Shown here in pieces: positions 56,079-64,000 of a DNA stretch of 64,000 bases. Each line of letters starts with the position of its first letter. Positions within the stretch are counted from its first letter, which is position 1. The stretch covers positions 1 through 64,000 of the forward strand of contig JANQPG010000006.1 in NCBI GenBank assembly GCA_028289545.1, written 5' to 3'. Source of the DNA: Woeseiaceae bacterium. GTDB lineage: Bacteria; Pseudomonadota; Gammaproteobacteria; Steroidobacterales; Woeseiaceae. The notes under the pieces are model-generated. The model had not been told where the DNA came from. It ran no database searches and saw nothing but the letters and a program-made list of their open reading frames with translations. The translations under genes were made by a program, and so were the position numbers.

Positions 56079-57854
56079 TTATTCAGCCTTCGGTGAAGCG
56101 TCCGTTGACCCTGCATCCCTCAAAGCGGCCGTGAGTCCGTTCAGATCCTTGCCGTCCATGCCGATTTCGTTCAACAGTGAATCGACGACCGGCGCCTGCG
56201 CGCGATAGGCCAGGGCGCTCGAGATGAGCTGCTCGGCCATGTTGCCGCCGCCCGACGCAACGCCTTCGCCACCACTGCCGCCGCCGTTGCCGCCGGCGGG
56301 CGTTCCGCCGGTCAGACCGTCGACCTGGATGATCTTGATGTCGTCGATCTGCTGCATGGGCTTGGCGCTTTCTTCGATGATACGCGGCAGCTGCTCAAGC
56401 ATCTCGAGCTTCAGCCGCATCTCGATGATGGCCTGGTTCAGCGTATTGGCCGCTTCGTTGAGCGCCATTTCGCCCTCGGCGTTGACCGCGTAGGTCCTCG
56501 CGGCCGCATCGGCTTTCAGGATTTCCGCATCAGCCTCACCTTTCGCCTCGATCCGATCTTTTTCGGCCTCGGCCTCGGCCAAGGTACGAACCGCAACGGC
56601 TTTGTCTTCCGCCGCCTGCTTTTCTGTCTCGGCCGCCACGGTAATGGAGATGGCGTCCTTCTCGGCCGCTTTGCGCGCCTCGACGAGTTCGACCTGTTTT
56701 TCTCGCTCGGCCATCTCGACCTGGCGCACGGTCCGTACCGCCTCTTCCTCTTTGACGGCAAGCGCCCGGGCCTTGTCGGCCAGAGCCTGCGCCTCGGACT
56801 CCGCCTTGGACTTCTCGGCAACCGCAATGGCCTTGTCCTGCTCGGCAATTTCGACGGCCCGTACGCGATCGATGTCCTTCTCCTTCAGAAGACGCTCTTT
56901 TTCGATGCGCTCTTCCTCGACGGCGCGTTCGGCGTGGATACCGGCCATGTCGACCTCACGCTTCGACTGAATACGCGCCTCCTCGGCTTCGCGTTCCTTT
57001 TCAGCCTGCTCGGCGGCAATGGCCGCCGTCTGTGAAGCACGGCGGATTTCGATTTCACGCTCCTGCGCAAGCTTGGCGTATTCCTCTTCACGGCCAATGT
57101 CGAGTTTGATCTTCTCCGCCTCGAGGTTCTTGTTCTGAATGGCAACAGCCGTGTCCTGCTCAATATCGTTGCGCTTCTTGCGGCGCGACTCGATCGCCTC
57201 GGTAAGCTTGGTCAGGCCTTCGGCGTCAAACGCGTTTTGCGGATTGAAGTGCTCGAAGCCGGTCTGGTCCAGACCGGTCAGCGACACGGACTCGAGTTCG
57301 AGACCGTTTTTGGACAGGTCTTCCGATACGACCTGCTGTACTTTTTGAACGAAGTCCACGCGTTTTTCGTGCAGCTCTTCCATCGCCATTTCGGCGGCCA
57401 CGGCGCGCAGCGCATCGACGAACTTACCTTCGACGAGGCTCTTGAGCTGTTCGGGCTGCATAGTCTTGAGACCCAGTGTCTGCGCAGCTGCCGCAATCGC
57501 TTCCTCGGTCGGCTTGGCGCGAACGTAGAACTCCGCGGTAACGTCGACGCGCATCCGGTCCTGGGTAATCAGCGCCTGCTCGTTGGAACGCTTCACCTCG
57601 AGGCGCAACGTATTCATGTTGACCGGAATGATCTCGTGCAGTACGGGCAGCACCATGGCGCCGCCGTTGATGATGACGCGCTGGCCGCGAAAACCGGTTC
57701 GCACGAACGACACCTCTTTCGAGGCGCGATGATAAAGCCGGGACAGGATCAACCCGATCGTAATCAACGCAATGATGACAACAACCGCAATGGTCAGTAC
57801 TTCGAGCAATCCCAATCCCATGCTTATTCCTCCCATAGCTTCTTGTAGATCCAT
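56079..57854 (-). CDS. yqiK: flotillin (YqiK-like SPFH protein)
   Basis: The 591-residue product has one N-terminal membrane helix (about 17-38), an SPFH domain (FVRTGFRGQRVIINGGAMVLP onward, to about 200) and a very long charged coiled coil rich in EKE and AEA repeats (about 220-480). It ends in a Gly-rich segment and a helical tail. Flotillins scaffold membrane microdomains. It is the last gene of an operon with YqiJ, PspA and a small regulator-like protein. Confidence 0.92.
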   Translation of the reverse strand: MDLQEAMGGISMGLGLLEVLTIAVVVIIALITIGLILSRLYHRASKEVSFVRTGFRGQRVIINGGAMVLPVLHEIIPVNMNTLRLEVKRSNEQALITQDRMRVDVTAEFYVRAKPTEEAIAAAAQTLGLKTMQPEQLKSLVEGKFVDALRAVAAEMAMEELHEKRVDFVQKVQQVVSEDLSKNGLELESVSLTGLDQTGFEHFNPQNAFDAEGLTKLTEAIESRRKKRNDIEQDTAVAIQNKNLEAEKIKLDIGREEEYAKLAQEREIEIRRASQTAAIAAEQAEKEREAEEARIQSKREVDMAGIHAERAVEEERIEKERLLKEKDIDRVRAVEIAEQDKAIAVAEKSKAESEAQALADKARALAVKEEEAVRTVRQVEMAEREKQVELVEARKAAEKDAISITVAAETEKQAAEDKAVAVRTLAEAEAEKDRIEAKGEADAEILKADAAARTYAVNAEGEMALNEAANTLNQAIIEMRLKLEMLEQLPRIIEESAKPMQQIDDIKIIQVDGLTGGTPAGGNGGGSGGEGVASGGGNMAEQLISSALAYRAQAPVVDSLLNEIGMDGKDLNGLTAALRDAGSTDASPKAE

Positions 57855-58513
57855 TATTCCTCCTTCAGCCCCGGGCTATCGCTAATGATGCCCTTGAAGA
57901 CGGCGCCCAGATTTTCGGTGATCAACACCGTAGTGCCCTGCTTGAAGGACACGTCTTCGCGGTCGGGCTCGACCATGACGTAGTGCGTGTAGCCGTGTTC
58001 GTCGGTGAGTTTGGCCTCTGCCGGCGAGCCGGCACGGGCCTCGCCGAGCGTAATGGTGGCGGTGCGGCCGACAAACGTGTCGGCGGAGACGGCGTCGGTT
58101 TCGTCACCCGGCAGGATAATCGCGAGCGCGCCGGCACCCACTCTGACGACCGGCATCGCGAGGATCATGGTCGGCACGACCGCAACCCAGGCGGACATGT
58201 AGTAACCCGTCACACCCTTGGCGAGCGACTGCAGTACCAGCCCGATCAGACCGAACGCGGTCAGGAACACGATCAGTATCATCAGTAGCGGCACCTTTCC
58301 GATGTGCAGCCAGCCGAGCAGTCGGGTAAACGCCGAGCCTGCATCCGCATTGACGCCAACCTCGATGTCGATGTCGGGCAACAGGGCGTCTACGGCATCC
58401 GACAAACCGAAGCCCAGAAGCAGCGCGACGAGTTCTGCAATGGCAATGGCGAACATGACGATGAGCGCCACTGTGAACGGCGCGTTCGCGCCGCTCGACA
58501 GGAGATCCAGCAT
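57854..58513 (-). CDS. yqiJ: YqiJ-like membrane protein with OB-fold
   Basis: The 219-residue product has three or four membrane helices (near 13-34, 73-95 and 105-130) and a soluble C-terminal OB/NfeD-like part (FVGRTATITLGEARAGSPAEAKLTDEHGYTHYVMVEP in overlapping pieces). YqiJ proteins accompany flotillins and PspA-type proteins and help organise membrane microdomains. Its stop shares a base with the flotillin start. Confidence 0.85.
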   Translation of the reverse strand: MLDLLSSGANAPFTVALIVMFAIAIAELVALLLGFGLSDAVDALLPDIDIEVGVNADAGSAFTRLLGWLHIGKVPLLMILIVFLTAFGLIGLVLQSLAKGVTGYYMSAWVAVVPTMILAMPVVRVGAGALAIILPGDETDAVSADTFVGRTATITLGEARAGSPAEAKLTDEHGYTHYVMVEPDREDVSFKQGTTVLITENLGAVFKGIISDSPGLKEE

Positions 58514-59185
58514 TTACTTGCCGGACCCTTTGATAGCGGCCAGGCGCTCCGCAATCTTGTTCTTCCGGGCAAGCTCATCGAGTTCCGCCAGTTCCGCGGC
58601 GGTCTTGCGATCCGTGGCGCCGGACGAACCCGGCAAACCGGTCGCACGATTCACGACCCGGTCGAACGCGTTGGAGGCCCGGTCTACTTTACCTTCCACG
58701 TTGCTGCCCGAGGCTTTGCCGCTTTCGGTGGCTGCAGGCGCGTTCTGACTGGCCTTGAAGCTCGACAGCTCCTCCTCCATCTCGCGGCGCTTGCCCTTCA
58801 ATGCTGCGACGTATTGCTCCAGCTCCTTCTGACGGGTTTTGCCGTCTTCAATCGAAGCCTCGAGCACGGGTATTTGCGCCTCGATATCCATCTGCTGCGC
58901 AATTGCGGTTTCCGCGAGATCGTCGCGGCCTTCCCGAACCGCCACTTCGATTTTCTCGCCCAGAGCCGTGTGTTTGTTGGTTTCGTCAGCCAGCCGGTTT
59001 GTCGTGTGATGGGTTGCCGCAATGACTTCGCCGAGCTCGGCGCGCACTTCGTCAACCGCTTTGTCGACCTCGCGGATCGCCTCTTCCATTACCGTTGCGG
59101 GGCTTGCGTCTTCGACCGCATCGACGAGGGCGTTGAACCCGCCGCTGATCAGTCGACTTACTCTTTTAGCCATTGTTTCTGCCAT
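58514..59185 (-). CDS. PspA/IM30 family protein
   Basis: The 223-residue product is almost wholly helical. It has an amphipathic N-terminal segment (AKRVSRLISGGFNALVDAVED), long coiled-coil stretches (AEL to KGKRREMEEELSSFKAS) and the PspA-typical order of helices. It should coat stressed inner membranes. It is immediately before yqiJ with no gap and overlaps the upstream regulator-like gene by 20 bases. Confidence 0.88.
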   Translation of the reverse strand: MAETMAKRVSRLISGGFNALVDAVEDASPATVMEEAIREVDKAVDEVRAELGEVIAATHHTTNRLADETNKHTALGEKIEVAVREGRDDLAETAIAQQMDIEAQIPVLEASIEDGKTRQKELEQYVAALKGKRREMEEELSSFKASQNAPAATESGKASGSNVEGKVDRASNAFDRVVNRATGLPGSSGATDRKTAAELAELDELARKNKIAERLAAIKGSGK

Positions 59186-59708
59186 TGCTGCCTCCTTGAG
59201 TGCGATTTTTTTGCACGGATTCGATGACCCGGGCCAGTTCCAGCACGGGTTCGACGGCGTCCGCCAGCGCGTTCTTGTTGTACAGCGGCGCCGTCCTTGT
59301 CACCGCAAGTTGCAATACCGAGGTCATCAGCACGATGACGCGCTCCGCCACGGCTGCCTCTATTTCGTGCAGCTGCTTGGCGTCGAGATTCGTATCGCGC
59401 CCGTTCGACGCAATCAGGTACGCCATACACTCGGGTACCCAGTCGTTCAGACGCGTTACGAGTTCCGAGTGCAGCCGGTGCTCGTGTTCGCTGTTCTTGA
59501 TGATCCGCACGGTCGGATCGATCAGGTCCTGCATGAGCTTGAGAGACCCCGGGTAATCCTCCGTGCCCAGGTGGCGCTGCCGCGCCTCGTCAATGATGGC
59601 GCGCAGCTTTTCGCTGGGCGTGGCGGCGTTCTCGGCCTTGTACCGCGAGAGGAAGTTGGCTTCCTCGTCGGTCAGACGAACGCCTACCTGCTTCGTCTTG
59701 TTCGGCAT
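59166..59708 (-). CDS. putative ribbon-helix-helix-type regulator of the flotillin operon
   Basis: The 180-residue product has an N-terminus (KTKQVGVRLTDEEANFLSRYK...TPSEKLRAIIDEAR) that fits a ribbon-helix-helix DNA-binding fold. A helical domain with hydrophobic C-terminal helices (VAERVIVLMTSVLQLAVTR) follows. It is the first gene of the operon and overlaps the PspA-type start. An autoregulator is likely but unproven. The ATG at 59708 is preferred to 59738. Confidence 0.65.
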   Translation of the reverse strand: MPNKTKQVGVRLTDEEANFLSRYKAENAATPSEKLRAIIDEARQRHLGTEDYPGSLKLMQDLIDPTVRIIKNSEHEHRLHSELVTRLNDWVPECMAYLIASNGRDTNLDAKQLHEIEAAVAERVIVLMTSVLQLAVTRTAPLYNKNALADAVEPVLELARVIESVQKNRTQGGSNGRNNG

Positions 59709-59748
59709 TGGGTGCCCTGTGATTTCGTATGCAATCAAAACTTTTCGA

Positions 59749-59777
59749 ATGATACCATACGTTAACTATTCAGTCAA
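59749..59777 (-). promoter_or_regulatory. strong promoter of the flotillin/PspA operon
   Basis: On the minus strand TTGACT (59772-59777), a 17-base spacer and TATCAT (59749-59754) form the best sigma-70 match in the window, about 41 bases before the first ATG. The surrounding AT-rich gap (59709-59874) holds nothing else. Confidence 0.75.
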
Positions 59778-59874
59778 AACGATATCGAATGCACGCGAAA
59801 GTGCGTAACTAAGCCGTTTTTGGTCGTTTTTGGGTAATTATGTCAAAGGACGGTCAGCGCCTCCGACACTCTGG

Positions 59875-60516
59875 TCAGGAATCAGCCGGCAGTGCGGGGT
59901 TTCGTGCGACGAACAGGTAGAGAATCATTGCCGCGGCGAGAACGTTGATGGCAATAAACGTGGGCACGTCAGCGCCCAAAGCAAATTCGAAACCCAGCTC
60001 GAATCCGGCGCTAAAGAACAGGCCGCCGCCGACCTGCACATAGAGACCGAGCAGAGACGGCGGGTTGAAAACGATGCCGCCGAGCTGAAACTGGAGCACC
60101 AGTAGCGCCAACACCGCCACGGCAGCCCAATGAGCCCATGCTTTTCCCAGCAGCAGCCCCACGCCGGCCGCCGATGCGCCGCCGGTGAAGAGCAGCGCGA
60201 CAATCAGCGCCGGCGCCTGCTCCGCCGGCGATAGCCCACCCATGAAGACGGCAACGGCGCACGCCAGAGCGGACAGGAGTAGATACACGGCGATAAGCGG
60301 GCGCAGGCGACGCGCAAATCCGATTCTCTCCAGGCGCTTTCGTTCTGCCTTCTCGCGGCTGGATGCGAGGAAGCGCTCGTATTCTCCCGACTTCCTCCTC
60401 GCTTCGAGTTCCCGCTTCAGCGCCGCCTCGTTCTCCGGATAACGCCTGCCGTCAACCATGCGCAAGGCTTCCTCGAGTTCCAGGATCGAGTAGTCGCTGT
60501 AGTCCTGTCCACTCAT
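59875..60516 (-). CDS. membrane protein of unknown function
   Basis: From ATG 60516 (MSGQDYSDYSILELEEALRM) the product is 213 residues. A charged N-terminal third is followed by four or five hydrophobic segments (about 75-95, 105-125, 128-150 and 180-205). No family is recognised. It is upstream of the flotillin promoter and faces the same way. Confidence 0.65.
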   Translation of the reverse strand: MSGQDYSDYSILELEEALRMVDGRRYPENEAALKRELEARRKSGEYERFLASSREKAERKRLERIGFARRLRPLIAVYLLLSALACAVAVFMGGLSPAEQAPALIVALLFTGGASAAGVGLLLGKAWAHWAAVAVLALLVLQFQLGGIVFNPPSLLGLYVQVGGGLFFSAGFELGFEFALGADVPTFIAINVLAAAMILYLFVARNPALPADS

Positions 60517-60574
60517 ATTTTTGCCTCGCCGCGACCAACGCGGCAAACCCGCTGCGGGGGAAAACCGGTGACGA

Positions 60575-61153
60575 CTACTCCTCGAACGATGCTTCGGAGC
60601 GCTCGCAGGATTCGACGGCGGACCCTGTACCCGATACCGAGTAGCTCGTTCTCCAGCACTCGTCGAAAACGGAACAATAGCAGGCCTCGAATTCGAACCG
60701 ATCGAACTCGGTGAGTATGGCTTCCACGAGCGCAGTGTCGTTCAGGTCCATCATGATAATCGTGCGATCGGGAGGGATGGTCCTGCCGTTGATCGTCGAC
60801 TGTATATAAGAAAGGGACTGCTTACGACCGAGCAACTCACGTATTGCCGCATTCCAGGTCGGCTGCGGCTTGTCGTCGACCGTCACGCGGAAGTCCAGTA
60901 TCCGGGCAGGACCGATGCCGACATTGGTCGCGTGCAGTTTCAAGCTGGACGTCTCAGCCGTCGGGTTGTTGCGGTCTATGCTGTACGAACGCGCCAATTC
61001 GAGCATCGGCATGACCGCCGCCCGCTGTTCTTCGCGCATCAGGCTGGTTTCGTACAGAGAGACGCCGAGCGCACAAAGGCCAATGATCACAGCGGAAACG
61101 CCGACGAGCATTTCGGGGTTCAGCTTGCTGCTTGTGGCGTGTTGTTTTTCCAA
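60575..61153 (-). CDS. membrane-anchored protein of unknown function
   Basis: The 192-residue product has one N-terminal helix (about 14-34, PEMLVGVSAVIIGLCALGVS). The outer part is strand-rich with several cysteines (ACYCSVFDECWRT), which could form disulfides if exported. The segment KLHATNVGIGPARILDFRV looks Ig-like. No family is recognised. Confidence 0.65.
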   Translation of the reverse strand: MEKQHATSSKLNPEMLVGVSAVIIGLCALGVSLYETSLMREEQRAAVMPMLELARSYSIDRNNPTAETSSLKLHATNVGIGPARILDFRVTVDDKPQPTWNAAIRELLGRKQSLSYIQSTINGRTIPPDRTIIMMDLNDTALVEAILTEFDRFEFEACYCSVFDECWRTSYSVSGTGSAVESCERSEASFEE

Positions 61154-61245
61154 GGATGAACGTGTTGCGCCGAATCGCGCTCATACTACCGCAAAAGCTC
61201 ACGGTGTCCTCGGCTGGCCAACAAGCGAATTGCGCCCAACACAAA

Positions 61246-61275
61246 AAAGGGCGCCACATCATCGTGGCGCCCTTT
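61246..61275. terminator. strong intrinsic terminator after the YHS gene
   Basis: AAAGGGCGCCAC and GTGGCGCCCTTT form a perfect 12-base stem with a six-base loop. On the minus strand a run of T follows, so it ends the YHS transcript. Confidence 0.9.
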
Positions 61276-61296
61276 GGGGTGTGCCGAACGGAGTTT

Positions 61297-61770
61297 TCAG
61301 AGCTTGTCCGCCGGCACGTCGCGGATTGTCGGCCAGTTGCCTTCGGCCTTTACGATGTTGTCAGGAATCGCCTTGCGCCAGGTTTCGTAGACGTCGAGGT
61401 TCTTGTTGACATACAGGCGACCTTCGACAACCTGGAACGCCTTGCCGTCGACTTGGAATTTCTTGCCGAACGCCGTGCCGAGCGCGCAGTAACCGCCGTA
61501 GGCCGGCGCGTACTTTGCGGGATTCGCGCGGAAGCGGTCACGGTTGCCGGCGCTCGCGAATCGGTACACGGCGCCCTCGTAGACAGCTGTGAACTCGGCG
61601 CTGCCCAGGACCGGCCGATCCTCGGTGAAGTAGGCCACGGCGTCGTGTCCCGCGAGGATCACGTCATTGCTGTCCGTTGCCGTGGAGACATCCGCGGAGG
61701 CCGAGAAAGCGGTACCGAGGAGGAAAAGGCCGGCTACCAGGCGCCGGGTTATCTGTCGTTTCAGGTTCAT
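61297..61770 (-). CDS. exported YHS-domain protein
   Basis: The 157-residue product has a signal peptide (to about SASA-D, residue 26) and a YHS domain (GHDAVAYFTEDRPVLGSAEFT, YEGAVYRFASAGNRDRFRANPAKYAPAYGGYCALG in overlapping pieces), a fold often linked to metal binding. The rest (GKKFQVDGKAFQVVEGRLYVNKN) is typical. It is divergent from an AraC-type regulator and may be its target. Confidence 0.85.
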   Translation of the reverse strand: MNLKRQITRRLVAGLFLLGTAFSASADVSTATDSNDVILAGHDAVAYFTEDRPVLGSAEFTAVYEGAVYRFASAGNRDRFRANPAKYAPAYGGYCALGTAFGKKFQVDGKAFQVVEGRLYVNKNLDVYETWRKAIPDNIVKAEGNWPTIRDVPADKL

Positions 61771-61844
61771 CAGGTTCTCCCTCTATTTCTGGAAACAGTC
61801 GATTGGCGGGCCGCCAACCGTTGAGGGGCACTGTAGAGGATGCT

Positions 61845-61875
61845 GAAAGTAGAAAATATGCTATTTTCGGCTTTC
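61845..61875. promoter_or_regulatory. dyad operator between the YHS and AraC genes
   Basis: GAAAG, two bases, GAAAATA, a three-base centre, TATTTTC, two bases and CTTTC form an imperfect 31-base inverted repeat, 22 bases before the AraC ATG. It is likely a regulator site for the divergent pair. Confidence 0.6.
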
Positions 61876-61897
61876 AATATGTCAGAAACCGCTAATT

Positions 61898-62821
61898 ATG
61901 ACGGACGCTCTGAGTCACCTTCTGAGGCGCCTGGGCTTCACGGCCGACGTGTTTTTTCGCGCGGAATACTGCGGCCGCTGGGCTGTCGATACGTCTGGCA
62001 GCCGCAACGTGCCGTTTCATCTTGTGGTCTCCGGCGAAGGCTGGCTGCACGACTCCGAAAAGCCGCAGCGGCTACTCGAGGGAGATCTCGTACTGTTTCC
62101 AAACGATCAGCCTCATCTGCTTTCCGGTAGCCGTGAAGCACCCGAGAGCACCTTCATCAACCGGGCGCCGTTGCCGCCCGCCGCCGGACCGGCAACCCGG
62201 CTGATTTGCGGCTACTTTCAGCTGGACCGGCGGGCCGCCGAACCTCTGCTCGACAGCCTGCCGAGCACGCTGGTCGCAAACCTGCAGTCGAGTGTCGACC
62301 CCGAGCTCGCCGAACTCTCACGGCTCTGGATTCGCGAAGCCGCGCGCGACGATATCGGCAGCGATCTCTCCGTGGATCGGCTCGCCGAACTCGTGTTCAT
62401 TCGCATGCTGCGCGCCGAGGCTTTAGCCGGACGGCTGTCGGGGCTCGTCGCAGCGTTGTCGCACCCTCGGATCGGGCCCGTGCTCGCGCGCATACATCAG
62501 GATCCGGGCGGCGATCACAGTGTCCCGAGCATGGCGAGCTACGCAAAGCTCAGCGAGAGTGCGTTCGCAACACGTTTCAAGGCCGTGGTTGGCCGGCGCC
62601 CCGGCGAGTACGTTCGGCACTGGCGTATGCATGCCGCTGCCGCTCGTCTCAAGGAAACGGACCAACCCATCGAACGTGTGGGTCTCGAGTTCGGTTATGA
62701 ATCGGATGCCGCTTTCCGAAAGGCGTTTCGCGCTTTTTTTGGGGAGCCGCCGGCACGCTATCGGCGACACAGCCGCGAGCAGGATGCTGCTCCGGAATTG
62801 GACGATACGCTACACTCGTAG
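61898..62821 (+). CDS. AraC family transcriptional regulator (cupin N-terminal)
   Basis: The 307-residue product has an N-terminal cupin-like sensor (FHLVVSGEGWLHDSEKPQRLLEGDLVLFPNDQPH in overlapping pieces). The C-terminal AraC domain has two helix-turn-helix units (MASYAKLSESAFATRFKAVVGRRPGEYVRHWRM in overlapping pieces, and IERVGLEFGYESDAAFRKAFR). It probably controls itself and the divergent YHS gene. The ligand is unknown. Confidence 0.9.
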   Translation: MTDALSHLLRRLGFTADVFFRAEYCGRWAVDTSGSRNVPFHLVVSGEGWLHDSEKPQRLLEGDLVLFPNDQPHLLSGSREAPESTFINRAPLPPAAGPATRLICGYFQLDRRAAEPLLDSLPSTLVANLQSSVDPELAELSRLWIREAARDDIGSDLSVDRLAELVFIRMLRAEALAGRLSGLVAALSHPRIGPVLARIHQDPGGDHSVPSMASYAKLSESAFATRFKAVVGRRPGEYVRHWRMHAAAARLKETDQPIERVGLEFGYESDAAFRKAFRAFFGEPPARYRRHSREQDAAPELDDTLHS

Positions 62822-62879
62822 GGTACGCCGGCAGGTAAACGCTGCCGGCCACAACACGTGAAACGAACGAGGAACGCGC

Positions 62880-63299
62880 ATGTCCGCGGCGAACCCCATC
62901 AACGTGACGGGAATCGATCACGTCGTCATACGAGTGAACAACCTCGACACAATGACAGCCTGGTATCGCGACGTACTGGGTCTGAAGCTCGAACGCGGCC
63001 CGGGAGAACTCGGGCTGGCGCAGCTGAGAGCGGGACGATCTTTGCTCGACCTCGTCGACGCCGACGGTGAACTGGGTCGGCAAGGCGGAGCGGCGCCCGA
63101 CCATTCTGCGCCCAACATGGATCATGTGTGTTTCCAGCTCGAGCCCTTCGACACGGATGCCATTCAGGCACAGCTGCGTCGCCACGGCGTCGAGTTCGGC
63201 GACACCGCCAAGCGCTATGGCGCGTCGGGCACGGGTCCCTCCATCTATCTCTCGGACCCCGAGGGAAATACGGTCGAATTGAAGGGGCGAAGCGGCTAG
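62880..63299 (+). CDS. VOC (glyoxalase) family protein
   Basis: The 139-residue product has VTGIDHVVIRVNNLDTMTAWYRDVLGLKLE, in which His and the second half with MDHVCFQLEP and YLSDPEGNTVELKG give the paired VOC module with likely metal residues (H14, H82 region, E near 133). The substrate is unknown. It follows the AraC gene on the same strand after 58 bases and may share its transcript. Confidence 0.85.
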   Translation: MSAANPINVTGIDHVVIRVNNLDTMTAWYRDVLGLKLERGPGELGLAQLRAGRSLLDLVDADGELGRQGGAAPDHSAPNMDHVCFQLEPFDTDAIQAQLRRHGVEFGDTAKRYGASGTGPSIYLSDPEGNTVELKGRSG

Positions 63300-63606
63300 G
63301 CGCACGCTCGGGATCTGACAATAGCTTGCCGCTGAAATTGCGCCGACGATGCCGTAAAACTGATGGGCGACACTCGGCGCGTTCATGCTGACCAGCTGGG
63401 TCGCATCACACCTTGCGCACAGACTCGAATCCGTACCCTTGCAGTATGGCGCCTATGCGCTGCTGGTGGTTGCCCAGGCGCTGATCTTCGCGTCCATGAT
63501 TCTGCTCGCCATGGCAACGCAGCCTGGCGTTATCGAAGGCCCGGCGACGTTGACGTCGCCGGGCCTTTTTTGTTGCCGTACATGAACGGCCATTGGTCGC
63601 TTGCGA
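63300..63606. other. 307-bp gap with a possible short membrane ORF
   Basis: A plus-strand frame at 63385-63585 has one hydrophobic helix (PLQYGAYALLVVAQALIFAS) but lacks a ribosome site and runs through the terminator at 63536, so I do not call it a gene. It could be a remnant. Confidence 0.4.
63536..63571 (+). terminator. strong intrinsic terminator
   Basis: AAGGCCCGGCGACGT pairs with ACGTCGCCGGGCCTT around a two-base loop and is followed by a T-run. It ends the plus-strand transcript carrying the VOC gene. Confidence 0.9.
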
Positions 63607-64000
63607 TTAGTTGCTGGCGATACGCCCACCAATCTCCTGCGCGCGGATGGACTGCTGATACGTCCACGGCAGCACAATCAGGCTCTCGGCCAGGCCAATC
63701 AGATAGGTCAGGATCGCAAACACCTCACCCACGCTCAGGCCCGCACGCACAGTAATGACAACCGCACTAATGATCAGCGCGGACAACATCAACTCGGCAA
63801 TCGCGAAGTTGGTTGCCTCGAGATCGGAAAGGTGGATGCGCCAGCGCGCCAGCCGCGCCAAATGCCGCCAGCGTGAAAACGCCCGCCCCGATTCCAGCAT
63901 CGTGACCTGCCGCTCAAGCTCGTTGTTCAACAGCTTGTTGAGGTTGAACATGCGGCTGCGGCTGATCGCAAAAACGATGCCGACAGCCAGACCCACGACG
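63607..64000 (-). CDS. ABC transporter six-helix membrane protein, C-terminal part
   Basis: The C-terminal 131 or so residues are in the window, and the gene runs off its right edge. The segment FNLNKLLNNELERQVTMLESG, then the two helices ELMLSALIISAVVITVRAG and FAILTYLIGLAESLIVLPWTY, and QQSIRAQEIGGRI fit the ABC_membrane_3-type stand-alone six-helix domain. No ATPase part is seen here. The substrate is unknown. Confidence 0.65.
   Translation of the reverse strand, partial: VVGLAVGIVFAISRSRMFNLNKLLNNELERQVTMLESGRAFSRWRHLARLARWRIHLSDLEATNFAIAELMLSALIISAVVITVRAGLSVGEVFAILTYLIGLAESLIVLPWTYQQSIRAQEIGGRIASN

Noticed and set aside
63385..63585. 66-codon membrane-like frame
   Set aside because: No ribosome site and it reads through a strong terminator.

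Overview
The window is a GC-rich, densely coded stretch of a gammaproteobacterial chromosome. The order yicC-gmk-rpoZ-spoT-ridA-recG, the aa3-type cytochrome oxidase cluster with an antisense DUF2909 gene, ubiA (ubiquinone) and trkA-trkH all point to an aerobic, ubiquinone-using member of the class. A sodium antiporter and a TRAP permease fit a marine or sediment lineage; a Woeseia- or Steroidobacter-like group is my guess, not something the sequence proves. No tRNA, rRNA, CRISPR array, prophage or intact insertion sequence was seen.

Layout: 1-9600 holds housekeeping genes (nucleotide metabolism, stringent response, RecG, UbiA, a ComF-type phosphoribosyltransferase and BioC). 9700-16600 is the cytochrome c oxidase cluster: coxB, coxA, a 44-residue membrane protein, ctaG, coxC, DUF2909, SURF1, a Sco-like protein and ctaB. 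16600-21500 is an accessory stretch of small membrane or unknown proteins, including a 93-bp remnant of a duplicated gene. 21500-26800 carries a zinc GTPase with a Zur-like operator, DUF1826, a methyltransferase remnant and envelope proteins. 26800-33800 holds uvrD, trkA-trkH and a TRAP permease pair without a binding protein. 33800-34100 is a tandem, hairpin-forming repeat. 34100-41900 has tag, a di-haem oxidoreductase, a sigma/anti-sigma/Cys-repeat-peptide operon, hemB, aroE and gorA. 41900-50500 has prlC, xthA, an HD phosphohydrolase, a trans-sulfuration enzyme, an AlkC-like repair protein and a lipoprotein. 50500-64000 has NhaC, small envelope genes, a PQQ sugar dehydrogenase, a flotillin/YqiJ/PspA operon, a YHS/AraC divergon and the end of an ABC membrane protein.

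The most notable system is at 36597-38336. An ECF-like sigma factor, a zinc-binding membrane anti-sigma factor (DUF3379 type) and a peptide with nine EGSCG repeats form one minus-strand operon. The peptide resembles HvfA, the precursor of a modified copper-binding RiPP, but no modifying enzyme (DUF692/MNIO) or HvfC partner lies in the window. Other points of interest are a tandem 138-bp element whose two long hairpins keep pairing through compensatory changes, a Zur-like box before the zinc GTPase, a leader ORF coupled to a TTG-started aroE, and a probable CTG start for dctQ.

All calls come from reading the sequence and from family knowledge. No database search was run.
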